Source: Novakomyces olei | Taxonomy: Eukaryota; Ascomycota; Novakomycetes; Novakomycetales; Novakomycetaceae | Direction of reading: 5' to 3' | NCBI GenBank assembly: GCA_016906335.1 | Contig: JADEYG010000007.1 | Location: 835,001-899,000, forward strand | DNA length: 64,000 nucleotides | In this document: piece by piece, positions 48,557-59,176 of the stretch | Layout of the letters: each line of letters begins with the position of its first letter | Position numbering within the stretch: position 1 is the stretch's first letter | Position numbers and translations under genes: made by a program | The notes under the pieces: generated by a model | The model's input: the letters and a program-made list of their open reading frames with translations, nothing else | What the model was told of the DNA's origin: nothing | The model's database searches: none

Positions 48557-51510
48557 GCCAGGCAAAACTGCAGCTGGAAACGCCCTCCTCACAGCGTCTT
48601 TTACGGTCAAAAAAAACCCTGCCTGCTAGCTCAAAGCAGGCAGAGCACTATGAACCAAACAGCGGAGTCGGTAGTAGTACACTTGGAGCAGAAGGGAGGA
48701 GACGGGCCCGCCACCCGCTGAGCCAGGCCTCTTCGGGACTCACTCCGTCGCCTATAAAGCCTGCGCCTGGAGCGAGCGGCAGTGCTTTGCCTATAAAAGT
48801 GCCTACAAGGACCCGTGAGTGTGGAGCAAGGCAGGTCCCTACTCCCACAGTGGGCAGTACTGCCATGCGTAAAGACCAGGACAAGCGTAATCTATTCACT
48901 CCGCAAAACTACAAACTCGTAAAACCGCTACAGGCGGCCTTTATGTCAACAGGCCTCTTGTCTAAACGCCGAGGGAATAGCGGAGCCGGACCGGCAGCCC
49001 ACCCGACGATCCAAGCGCCACTGCCTGGGACTCCGTGTAAACCAGCTGCCATGTTTAGCACACCACAGCCGCCCTCGCCGGGCACTCCGAGCGCGGCCAA
49101 GTCAGAGTCGCTGCTGCTCGACAGATCGTTTATCGGAAGCGATGCCGATGGAGAAGGCGATGAGGGAAGCGAACCCGAGTATATACTGGCGGGCGCCAAC
49201 AGCTGGAGTCGGCTTTTCAATCCTCAAACCACAAACCCTAACCCTAACCCTCAAAGCACAGACAACCCTAACCCTAACCCTTTAATGAAGGGTGACAGGT
49301 ACAGCGAGAGTGTACAGAGCCGTGCCGGCTATGAATCCTATCGGCAGTCGACCAGCAATTACGAGGCTAATGAGACTAATTACGACCACGACTGCAGCTT
49401 TGACGAGGACGAGATTGCACTGGACACGGGTGGGGAGGACAGTATAGAAATTGAACAGAGTTTTGGCAGTCTGACAAGCGCCGGCAGCGACGGAGAGGGG
49501 CCAAGAACGCCGACAAAGGCACTGCTGAACGAACCGCCTGCAGGGCTTCGAAGAGGCGGAGGAAAGCGGTGGAAGGGTGAGGCCGGCAGAGCGGCTTTGC
49601 TTTTAGAATCAGGAGGTTCAGGCTCTTTAGGCACTTCAGGCACTGTTCTAGGAGGTTCAGGAGGACCAGGAGGATCATACACTTTAGGCACTGTTCCAGT
49701 GCCTGGAACAGGAGGTCCAGGAGGTCCAGGAGGTCCAGTCAATTTAGCCTTTTGTTCAGGTACTGTTCCAGTACCTGGAACAGTACCTGGAACAGTACCT
49801 GGAGTTACTACTGGCAGGCAGCGTGGCTACGGCCAAGAGCGAGACGCGCTCTTGAGCGTCGACTCGCTCGATGCCAGTCGGCTGTCGCTGGACAATGAAT
49901 CAACGGCCAACTGCTCTCTATCAGCCTCGTCTCCTCCTCCTTTACTTCTGCGTACAACTGGAGAGCCGATACGGCAGCGGCGGGAGCCGCTTGACGAGAT
50001 ATTCGCGACCGTCTTTACCCTTGGATCGGGTGAGTTTTCCGAGGTGTACGAGGTAACGGACACGGGAACGCTTCCGCCACAAAAATATGCAGTAAAACGG
50101 ACCCGGAAGCCGCTCTATGGCCGGCGAGAGCGCCGGCGGAGGTGGGACGAGGTCCGGATCCTGGAGCAGCTCTCTGGCCACGAGCATATAATCGGCCTCT
50201 ACGATTTTTGGGAGCACGAGTACCATTTGTACATGCAGCTCGAGCTCTGTGAGAACGGCAGCCTCGACCGGTTCCTTCGGGAGATTGGAAAGGAGTCAAA
50301 GCTCGATGAGTTTAGGGTTTGGAAAGTGCTCACTGAGCTCTCTCTCGGCCTTCAGCACGTCCACGACAGTGGGTTCATGCACCTCGATCTGAAGCCGGCA
50401 AACATCCTCATTACTTTTGAAGGCAGTCTCAAGATTGGCGATTTCGGAATGGCAGCCGCTTACCCAGCAAGCCGGGCGCTTGAGCGAGAAGGCGATCGGG
50501 AGTACATTGCGCCAGAAGTGCTCGAGAGCAATATCTACGACAGACCGGCCGACGTCTTCTCCCTCGGGCTCATTGTCCTTGAAGCAGCAGCCAATATTGA
50601 GCTGCCAGACAACGGACTGCCGTGGCAGAAACTGCGGTCGGGAGACCTCTCTGATGCGCCTCGGCTCTCGGCCTCAAAGGACGACACTTCCCTCCTCAAA
50701 ATGCCGGACGGGTACGCATTCAAGGCGGGTAAACGGTCAGCCGAGCAGGCGTTCCAGGCCGGCAATTGTAGCAATTGTAGCAATTGTAGCAATTCTATTA
50801 AGAATTGTAGCAATTCTAACAATTGTAATAAGAATTGTAACAATTGTAACAATTGCAATAGCAATTCTATTAAGAATTGTAACAATTGTAACAATTGTAA
50901 CAATTGCAATAGCAATTCTATTAAGAATTGTAACAATTGTAACAATTCTAGCAATTGCAACAATTGCAACAGTTCTTGCACTAGTGCTGATAGCACTAGT
51001 AACAAGCCTCTGCCGGTACGCACATCGGCGTCTGCTCCGGCAACAGGCCACCGCGATGGAGCAGACGGCCGCTTAAAGGCACAGCAAAATCACGGGACTC
51101 ATCCCGTGATCGGCGCTGGCGGCCTTGATCGGATAGTACAGTGGATGCTGGCACCGGATATGAGGAAACGGCCCACTATTGGCCAAGTTCTCGCTCAAGA
51201 GGAGGTCCAGTGGGTCGACCGTGTCCGCCAGTCTGGTGCGATTATCTTTGAAGGCGAGCTGGGCCCTTTGCAAGACGGTGGGCCAGACTTGGCCGGGCCA
51301 GACTATGCGGCCGCTGACGACTGCTACCAGCACCAGAGTATCGGCGTCGACGAGGATGAGGAGGCAGACGAAGACCAGAGAGTTATGGGAGAGACTGGCA
51401 GTTCTCAAACTGCTTCCTGGAGCCAGAATGGACGGCGATTAGCTCACACAGAGTCTGCTCTTGACCTGGAAATGATCGATAATGGAGATGCAATGGATGT
51501 GGATCGGTGA
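47965..51510 (+). CDS. WEE1: Wee1-family inhibitory CDK tyrosine kinase
   Basis: A single exon of 1,181 codons. Wee1 phosphorylates the inhibitory tyrosine of Cdk1 and holds cells in G2. The first 670 residues are disordered with many SP/TP sites, a Gly-Ser run, Pro-Gly-Thr repeats and two Asn-Pro stretches. The kinase domain begins near residue 677 (FTLGSGEFSEVYEV). Lys711 in YAVKR binds ATP, Asp808 in HLDLKPANI is catalytic, DFG follows, and EGDREYIAPEVL and LPDNGLPWQKLRSGDLSDAP are Wee1 signatures. Residues 934-1013 are an Asn/Cys-rich low-complexity insert (positions 50764-51003). It splits the C-lobe before GGLDRIVQWMLAPDMRKRPT. Mik1/Swe1 would be equally good names. Confidence 0.93.
49233..49283. 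repeat. telomere-like CCCTAA repeats inside WEE1
   Basis: Two blocks of about three CCCTAA units each, in frame, encode two Asn-Pro runs at about residues 422-440. They are separated by CTCAAAGCACAGACA. The TTAGGG strand is the common fungal telomere repeat. Confidence 0.85.
50764..51003. repeat. AATTGTAAC/AGC microsatellite coding the Asn/Cys insert in WEE1
   Basis: Runs of AATTGTAAC and AATTGTAGC with AATTCTATTAAG interruptions repeat in larger units of about 60-75 bp. The array stays open in the WEE1 frame and also in other frames, which explains the long Ile/Val and Leu/Gln shadow frames over it. Confidence 0.93.
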
Positions 51511-52552
51511 TTGTTCCTTTATTGCTTTTGCCTACTTATGACTATTCTTGTTCCTTTGCGTTTACTTATCTGCGTTTACATTACGCTGCTGTTACATGCT
51601 TTGTTACGGTCTAATGTTTGGGGGTTCGCGGCGCGTCGTCTGGCCCGGCGAGTCGGGTTGGCTTTTGCTTTTTGCTTTTTGTTTTTTGCTTTTTGTTTTT
51701 TGTTTTTTTGCTTTTTTGCTTTTGCCTTTTGCCTTTTGCTTTTTGCCTTCTTTTTATTGCTCTATTCTTTTTCTTCGTGTCTGTAGGATTTAGCCGTGTA
51801 TAAATGCCAATTGGTGGCAAGGGAATATTGTTTACTGGCCTGATTATCGATATAGTTAATGCATGACTGAATAATTTGCGCATATTAACATGAACGATAA
51901 ATCGTAAATGATCAATGCGTAGACAAGATTGGTCTATTAGTTACCATTTCATTTGCTGCGTTTGTTGCATTTGTTGTGCCTTTGAAAGGCTGAATCACCA
52001 ACAAAAAAGTAGTACAAGTATTGCCAACACGGGTCTAGATGTTTGGCTTCAATCACCAAGCAGAAGTTTAGATTTATTTCTCTATCCATAAAAAATTAAC
52101 CCTAACCCCAACTATATCTCTTGTACTACGATAGACGTGCACGTATACTTCTCGACATGGATATGTATTGGACAAAAGGGCTTTAATATTCTGATTTAAA
52201 AACTAGAAAATCAAAATTAATAAAATCAAAATTATGTAAGTGATTTGCAATGGTACAGACGTATTGCGCACCGATTACAAACCATATACACTATTCACGT
52301 TGGTTCGCGCAGGATTTATATACTCATTTCTGTCTATATCATCATTATTTTTCTATTATTCTTCTAATCCTAGCTCGTCCTTGCGACTCCGCCAGACCCA
52401 TCGTGTCTACGTTTGCTCTACTCTTACAATGCACGAGTACAGTACCAATATTCCTTATACTAATATCAAGCTTTTCTCCTTCAAAAAAAAAAAAGATTAA
52501 ATTTGAGGGGATGCAGGGAAAAGGCGTTCAGCAGTACATAAACATGACGGGT
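51511..52552. other. WEE1-GND1 convergent spacer
   Basis: Both genes end here. A CTTTTTG-type polypyrimidine array fills 51660-51780. AACCCTAACCCCAAC, a telomere-like site, lies at about 52099. An ncRNA between the genes is possible but I see no C/D, H/ACA or tRNA signal. Confidence 0.5.
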
Positions 52553-54596
52553 TTAAGCCTGGTAGGTGGACGCACTGACGTTACCGCCGCGGCCGGTCCA
52601 GTTGACGTGGATGTACTCGCCAACCTTGTACTTGTCATTCGCATACTGTGGCAGAATCTGGAAAGTATGGGCTCCGAAATAATCACGCTGAGCCTGCAGC
52701 AAATTGGCAGGAAGCTTCTCGCTCGTGTAGCCGTCAAAGAAGGACAGAGCAGTGCTCAAAGCCGGAGCTGGGATACCCATGGAGGCAGCCTGGCCAATGA
52801 TACGGCGCCAGCCTGGCTGAGCCTTGACGATAGCGTTCTTGAAGAAATCGTTGAACAACAAGTTCTCCAGCTCCTGGTCAGCACGGAAGGCCTTTGTGAT
52901 ATCTCCCAGGAAGACGGAGCGGATGATACAGCCTCCGCGCCACATGAGAGCAATTCCGCCAAAGTTGAGCTTCCAGCCATAGTCTTTAGCGGCAGCACGC
53001 ATAAGCATAAAGCCCTGGGCGTAAGAGATGATCTTGGAGGCATAGAGCGCCTGCTCCAAATCATCCACCAGCTGCTTGCGATCGCCCTTGAAAGGCTCAA
53101 TGCCAACTTTGGGCAGAATCTTGCTCGCACGCACGCGCTCCTCCTTCAGAGAGGAAAGGCAGCGGGCGAAAACGGCTTCACCAATCAGAGTTACTGGCTG
53201 ACCGAGATCAAGAGCGTTGATAGCCGTCCACTTGCCCGTACCTTTCTGGCCGGCAGTGTCCAGAATCTTGTCAACCAAGGGCGTACCATCATCGTCATCA
53301 AAGCGCAAAATATCGCGCGTGATTTCAATGAGGAAAGAGTCCAAAACACCCTTGTTCCAACGCTCAAAGACGTCGGCAATTTCATTGCAGCTGAACCCAA
53401 TACTGCGAAGGATAGAGTATACTTCACAGATCATTTGCATATCTCCATACTCAATACCATTGTGAGTCTGCTTCACGTAATGGCCAGCGCCTTCCTCACC
53501 GACCCAGTCGCAGCAAGGCTCTCCGTCAGTCTTGGCTGCAATTGCTTGAAAGATATCCTTCACGTGCGGCCACGCAGCAGGATTGCCTCCGGGCATAATA
53601 GAGGGGCCATAGCGGGCTCCCTCTTCGCCACCAGAGACACCGGCGCCGATGTAGAGGATGCCTTTGCTCTCCAAGTCTTTGCAGCGGCGAGTAGTGTCGG
53701 GGTAGTGGGAATTGCCACCATCAATGATGATATCGCCCTTGTCAAGATAAGGGAGTAAATGCTCAATAAACTGGTCAACGGCAGGACCGGCTTTGACCAG
53801 GAGCATTATACGGCGCGGGCGTTTCAGCAGCTGAACAAACTCTGGAATAGAGTGAGCACCCACGATCGACTTGCCTGGTTTGTTAGAACTTTATAAACAA
53901 AGCTGTAGGAAAAACAAAATTTTTCGAAAAAAGGATTAAATAAAAGATATTTGCTATAATTGTATGATAAATGAAGAAGGAGCAGAGCAATTTAAAGACA
54001 GTTGTAGTTTCAAAGACAGTCAAAATTTCCAGTAATCACAGTGCAGTTACGGTTAAATAATTGTAAATAAAAATCTGAAAAAGAGGTGATCATGAATAAT
54101 CGAAATTAAAGATGAATGAGCAAACGACGGCAAAGGCCCCATCCCCAAGGAAGGGGTTAAAGGCAAACAATAGAGACATACCCTTGGCTTCATTGGCAAG
54201 GAAATGGTCGACCTTAGAGACGGTACGGTTGAAAGCCGCAACAGTAAAGCTGTGCAATCAGTAATTGCCATTTTAGACGACTACGGCGCTGTTCTTACCC
54301 CTTGTCGGCACCGTTAAGGATCAAGTTCTGGCCCATAACAGCGAGGCCGATAAGGCCAAAATCTGGAGAGTCAGTAACAACACCCAAGACGGCAAAGCCG
54401 TTTAGACAAGTAATACGTACCAGCACTGAAGGCACGACGCATAAAGCCGCCGGATAACCGGCGTAACCGCTCCATGTCAGCAATTCGTCCCAAATAAAAC
54501 ACGCATTTGCAAATATATATACAGTCTAGGCCGAAGCACTACGATATTTGTATGTACATATACGGCTCTCCGACAAACTTACACTGCTTTGCTCAT
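52553..54596 (-). CDS. GND1: 6-phosphogluconate dehydrogenase, decarboxylating
   Basis: It oxidises 6-phosphogluconate to ribulose 5-phosphate, CO2 and NADPH in the pentose phosphate pathway (cytosol). Five exons fit in phase: 54596-54583, a 5-nt micro-exon 54425-54421, 54362-54299, 54249-54182 and 53874-52553, 490 residues (fission yeast 492 from memory). With the micro-exon the N-terminus reads MSKAVADFGLIGLAVMGQN, the family's NADP-binding start; without it the frame is lost. Other marks are NRTVSKVDHFLANEAKG, DGGNSHYPDTTRR, the substrate motif GVSGGEEGARYGPS, the lysine in GAGHYVKQTHNGIEYGD and the ending GRGGNVSASTYQA. The last intron has a TTCTAAC branch site. A 502-codon plus-strand frame over it is a shadow. 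Confidence 0.96.
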
Positions 54597-55374
54597 AGCT
54601 GATTCTCTTTGGGGTCTTGGAACTGAGACGTAGAAACTGCCGGCCGTGGATCTTTGGCAGATGGATGAATTGGTGGAATAAAGCTTGGAAAATATAGGGT
54701 GGGCGGAAAAGGCGGCAGATTCCCGGTTTATATACCGCCTATTGTTCCTGGTTAGGGTATTCTATCCCGCCTTTTTCGTGGTCCAAGAGAGAAGCGTATT
54801 ACTAACCCATCAGTCCGTTGGGACACGTGCATGCGTAATGCTGGCGCATGCATCATGCACTGCCATATAATAGGCGCGCCTACCGTGCACATAATAATTT
54901 ACGTGGATCCGTAATGCGTACATTACAAATCTTTGCATCATATCGTCACTCCACTTTTGGCCTACTAAAATAGAGAGACGGGACCGTCTGTTTATGCTTT
55001 TGTAAAGTAATTCTACGTCACTGCTTGTTGGATACAGAAAAATAATATTTACACGCAATCAAACCAGAGATTCTGCGTTTGCTATTTGTGTTAAATCATC
55101 GCTTCTTTTATTATGTATGAAGAAACTAATTTAAATATTAAAAAAATAATATGGTGATAGTAAATAATATAAAAATTCTTATAATTAATATTAATAATAA
55201 GAAATAAATTGAAAATAAAAAATGAAAATATAAAAGACAATAATAATAATGAAAAAAACAAAAAAAAAAAAAAGACCAAACGTGAATATGAAACTGAAAG
55301 CCAAACTCCAACACAATTAGCAAACAATGAAGGATCAAGTCATATGACAAATGCAATGCTAGCACAGAATAAGT
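54597..55374. other. GND1 upstream region
   Basis: Promoter side of GND1. A CATGCATCATGCACTG stretch and a purine-rich poly-A region at 55130-55290 occur. No gene is seen. Confidence 0.5.
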
Positions 55375-56418
55375 TCATGCAGACATCCTCGGAGAAGGCG
55401 GAGTAGAGTAAGGCGACTTGGCCTTGAGAAGCATATCGACCAGCAAATACTGCACAGCGTTCATAATTAAAGGAAATACAAACATAACAAATGCAATTTG
55501 CAAACGTTTATTGTCCCTCGTCCACGCGAGTAGCCAATCGCCCAAGGCTATTACTCCGGGACAAAGAGCAAAAAAAGCAGCCACGACGGCCTTCATCACC
55601 ATTAAAGCACCCAAATAAACACCCAACTGCCTAAGCCACCACGAAAATCTTGCACCATTCTCCGGTTCGGAAGCTTCCGACTGACCATACTCTCCGGATC
55701 GAATACCCTGAACGCCTATGGCCACAAGAGACCGCTCCAGCACTTTCATAGCCACACAAAGAACAGCGACTCCAGCAGTAGTATCGATAAGCAAATTCAG
55801 AAAATACCAAACGCACGGGTTTTCTTCTGCATCGTTTTGGGTTATTACAGGCATCGTCACGTTGTGTCCTTGGACAAGACTGAACAGCTGTATTGTAAGC
55901 GTTGAACAAGTGCGCACGCGCACACAACAGGCGGTTTTAGCAAGATTATTGATATAAACTCAGCTTACAATATTTATTACGTGTATTAAAACGGCTCCCA
56001 ATACTTGCTTCGACACATCATAAGTCCTAAAATCGGTAAGCGCCAAAAAATGAAAATAAGACCACTTGGAAACAAAGACAAACTAAATGGATGATGAAAA
56101 GGAAAAAAAAATATATATTATAAAAATATTGAAAATAAAAGATAAAAAACAGAGCAAAACAACTCCAGCAGTAAAGACATGCGAATGATCCAAAACTTAC
56201 CATACGATTGTAGTACGCCGTGGCCGTTCACGCCACCTTTTGACAACGAGAACGGACAGCGCGAGAATGCCCAAACTAACTTGTACAAAGATCGCAAAAG
56301 GTCCAAGTAGATCGCACCGTTCTTCACAAGTCCTAAAGCGACCGCTATTTACAGTTTTTAGGCTCATTGTGCGCACAAAAGGCGCGTTCTGACCTTTAAC
56401 TTGTGCTGCTTTTGCCAA
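55375..56418 (-). CDS. STIMATE/TMEM110-family multi-pass membrane protein (YPL162C-like)
   Basis: Three exons (56418-56201, 56026-55969, 55887-55375) give about 262 residues. Donors GTAAGT and GTAAGC are strong. Exon 1 shows CDLLGPFAIFVQVSLGILALS and KRWRERPRRT. Exon 2 adds YDVSKQVLGAVLIHVIN. Exon 3 has NPCVWYFLNLLIDTTAGV, WWLRQLGVYLGALMVMKAVV, the GDWLLAWT loop and FVMFVFPLIMNAVQYLLVD. These are the signature segments of the family, with about five membrane spans. The yeast member is a vacuolar membrane protein of unknown role; the human one tunes STIM/Orai calcium entry at ER-plasma-membrane contacts. There may be a later start at MSLKTVNSG. Confidence 0.9.
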
Positions 56419-56790
56419 ATGAATCTTTGCCCCGTATGACGACGATCATTGATTTACTGAAGCGTTTCTAATTAAATATATAAACCGGAATGTTTACCTA
56501 GTTAAATTGGCAGTGTATATTGAACAAGTTATCTATGAAATGTATTGCTATCATTATTGCCACAGAGCAACCACTAAATAAATAGTGAGTTTAGGATTAG
56601 TATAGTAAAAGCGAAAGAACGATTAAACAAGAGAATCATAGAAAAACACCGGTTTACAACACATAGACAGACAGCTATACGTAATGGACAAGGTGGAAAT
56701 AGACAGTTGGAGTCTGGCCAAATGCGAGTTTCGTATTGCAGACGTTCATGATTCAAATATTGGCATATTTAACTACATAAATCAAAATGC
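56419..56790. other. short intergenic region
   Basis: It contains the STIMATE-like promoter and the NASP-like 3' end. No motif was recognised. Confidence 0.5.
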
Positions 56791-58005
56791 CTAAGCGCCC
56801 TTATTCTCCGCTTCATCCCGACGTGCCCGTTTCTGCACGCGTTCGGCGGCGTTAGAAGAACTCGCGCCCTCATCTTCCCGTTTACTTTTCCGCACAAGAC
56901 CAGTCAGGTCCTTGGCAACAGCACCCTGCAGAGCACCAGCCAACTGTGAGCGCAATTGGCCATCACTAGAGGCTGAGGTTAAAGCACCAAGTAGAGAATC
57001 CTCTTCAGGTGCAGGAACACGTGGCGGATTTTGTAGCTCTTTGACTTTCAGCTTGAGTTCGACTAGCATCTCTTTGCTCTCACGCAGCTTTGTCTCGTCT
57101 TCTTCCAATTTATCCTGTAGCTCTTCCTTGCATTGACCATCTTTTCCTTCTTCTGTTCCGACTTGATTTCGCAACTCCTCAACGTGTTTTTGAGAGGCGT
57201 CTACGCGTTTTTGAAGCAAGTTTAGTGCCTGGAGTGCATGTTTCACTGCCTTCTCCCTATCACCTTTCTCTGTAGAAAGCTCCAAGACCAGTGCCAATCT
57301 GAAATGTGCCTCAGACAAGATAGGACTGCCTGCATCATATGCCTCTATCTTGAGCTCTAGTGCTCTTGCTACCTGATCTATTGCTTCGGGTACAGCTTCT
57401 TCCTCCAAAAAGTTATCTCCTAGTACGTCGAGCACGTCTGCCAGCTTCTTCTTTAGCGAAGAACGCTCTGTATCATCTTTTTCTTGCTCTAATCGCTGTT
57501 CAAACATTTGTCGTGCGCTTTCCAGCACAGCAATAGCAAAACTCATATCATCGTCTTCGCCTTGTTCTCCATACTCGTCTTCATCTTGCTCTTCGCCGTC
57601 GTTTTTACCGCTTCGGATTTCCGCATTTCCATCATCTTGTTCGTCTCTTACAGCATCTTTTCTTGAGCTTCCTGCTATTTGCTGTTTCTTGTCCTCTTCG
57701 GCCTTGTCCTGCTCTGCCTCATCTCCCTCGTCCTCAAGTTCACTGTCTTCCTCCTCCTTCGTTCCACGCCCGTCTCCGGGAAGAGCGCCTAGAATATCGC
57801 GATTCGCGATTGCGTGTTTGGATAAAGCACGCCCGTAGAGCACAAGTATCTCAGCGTTAGCTGTGTCATCAGCCCCGCGTAGCTCTTCCTGAGCCTGTGC
57901 TGCATTTGAAAAAATCTCAGATGCCTCTTCGTAATGCTGTAATGCAAGCTCGCGCTTGCCCCGCGTACAAATCTGCTGCAGAGCGCGTTCGTCCATTGCG
58001 ACCAT
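56791..58005 (-). CDS. NASP/Sim3/Hif1-type histone chaperone (SHNi-TPR)
   Basis: A single exon of 404 codons. The family binds histone H3-H4; the fission-yeast member Sim3 escorts the centromeric H3 variant CENP-A. TPR1 lies at the N-terminus (GKRELALQHYEEASEIFSNA). TPR2 (ANAEILVLYGRALSKHAI) is followed by the long acidic insert (about 80-150) typical of the family. Then come the SHNi-TPR motif region (LADVLDVLGDNFLEEEAVPEAI, ALELKIEAYDAGSPILSEAHFRLAL) and the next TPR (KAVKHALQALNLLQKR). A coiled coil (to about 315) and a basic nuclear signal near the C-terminus (RVQKRARRDE) finish it. MDERALQQ is an equally good start. Confidence 0.9.
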   Translation of the reverse strand: MVAMDERALQQICTRGKRELALQHYEEASEIFSNAAQAQEELRGADDTANAEILVLYGRALSKHAIANRDILGALPGDGRGTKEEEDSELEDEGDEAEQDKAEEDKKQQIAGSSRKDAVRDEQDDGNAEIRSGKNDGEEQDEDEYGEQGEDDDMSFAIAVLESARQMFEQRLEQEKDDTERSSLKKKLADVLDVLGDNFLEEEAVPEAIDQVARALELKIEAYDAGSPILSEAHFRLALVLELSTEKGDREKAVKHALQALNLLQKRVDASQKHVEELRNQVGTEEGKDGQCKEELQDKLEEDETKLRESKEMLVELKLKVKELQNPPRVPAPEEDSLLGALTSASSDGQLRSQLAGALQGAVAKDLTGLVRKSKREDEGASSSNAAERVQKRARRDEAENKGA

Positions 58006-58079
58006 TGACTTTCACCGCGTCGTCCTGTAGCTTAAAATAATAATTTCGACATTTATTGAACATGTAATTATTATTCTAT

Positions 58080-58146
<67 letters not shown>

Positions 58147-58238
58147 TTAATTAATTAATTAATTTAATTAATTTATTTATTTATTACTTGCCACTTATTA
58201 TTTATTATTTATTATGTTAAAATTATTAATGTAAATAT
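58006..58238. repeat. TTTA microsatellite and flanking AT-rich DNA
   Basis: About 18 TTTA units at 58078-58150 pass into TTAA and ATTT repeats. It lies just upstream of the NASP-type gene. Confidence 0.85.
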
Positions 58239-58466
58239 TGTTGGATAGATTGTTCGAACGGTTAATATTAATAATCTTTCTACAGTAAAAGACAATCAAA
58301 TTCCGCCAAGGTCAAAGGGATTCATCCATTGATATATATATTCATATCCAGAAGGTAGGTAACTAAATATGGGTTAAAGACAGATCGTGACAGTTTCAAA
58401 TTAGGCTAAAGGAACGAGAGTCTTTAGAAAGTAAATATATAAGTTGACAAAGTCCAGATTTCAACA
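58239..58466. mobile_element. solo LTR, copia-like
   Basis: It starts TGTTGGATAG and ends GATTTCAACA. Inside are GTTCGAACGGTT, CATTGATATATATATTCA and AAAGTCCA, which also occur in the same order in the LTR-like piece at 61531-61740. It is an old fossil without internal sequence; no clear target duplication is visible. Confidence 0.6.
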
Positions 58467-58640
58467 TATTATTTATTTTTTATTGTTTATTTTTTATTGT
58501 TTATTTTTTATTGTTTATTTTTTATTGTTTATTTTTTATTGTTTATTTTTTATTGTTTATTTTTTATTGTTTATTTTTTATTGTTTATTTTTTATTGTTT
58601 ATTTTTTATTGTTTATTTTTTATTGTTTATTTTTTATTAT
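58467..58640. repeat. 14-bp tandem repeat TTTATTTTTTATTG
   Basis: About 12 nearly perfect copies follow directly after the solo LTR end. Confidence 0.95.
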
Positions 58641-59176
58641 TTATTATTTATTATGAACCCTTTTCACTTCCAATATATATTATATGAGTAGAGAAGTTAT
58701 AGTAATTATTAGCAAAGAGAGACTAGAATTCAAAACAATTTGTTATATACGAAATAATAAATATCGCCTGTGGTATCGACTCGAATGCACCTTTCGACCG
58801 TAATTACAAACAACCAAACGAAATGTAACATTAAAATTCATCCATAAAATATGTATAGAAAAAGTAATAAAAATATGTATAGAAGAATCCAAGTAAAGTA
58901 TGTACACAAGAATTAATTTAAAAAGTCCAGAACAATGCCAAATTATCACCAAAAGCGAGCGCCTTTTGCCCAGCCCTCACTCTTCGCCGACGCTGTCAAA
59001 TTGCTGTCCAAGTTGGCCTAACTGCTTTTAAATTCAGATCATTTCGACCGGTAGAAACATGATTATAACGAAAAAGGCATGGCCTTGCGTGACCAAAAGA
59101 TTCGTCACGCCACGACTCGTATTGCTTGAAATTGGGCAAAAACCAAGTCCCCTCAAACATGTCGTTCGAAACTTGG
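58641..59176. other. spacer downstream of RNase III
   Basis: AT-rich sequence. The short frames at 58743-58952 and 58996-59229 have no family motif. I see no gene. Confidence 0.5.

Noticed and set aside
49233-49283. Chromosome end marked by CCCTAA repeats
   Set aside because: Only six units, in frame inside a long intact gene, with genes on both sides.
50417-51076. Ile/Val-rich and Leu/Gln-rich frames over WEE1
   Set aside because: They come from the AATTGTAAC array read in other frames; the kinase frame continues across it.
51800-52250. A snoRNA gene beside the telomere-like site in the WEE1-GND1 spacer
   Set aside because: I looked for C/D and H/ACA boxes on both strands and found only isolated CTGA or TGAT pieces without pairing.
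52250-53758. A 502-codon plus-strand frame
   Set aside because: It lies exactly opposite the GND1 main exon. It has no recognisable motif, while the minus strand is an unmistakable 6-phosphogluconate dehydrogenase.
58251-58262. tRNA T-loop (GTTCGAAC) near 58251 and 61535
   Set aside because: No acceptor or anticodon arm surrounds either site; both lie in LTR-like pieces.
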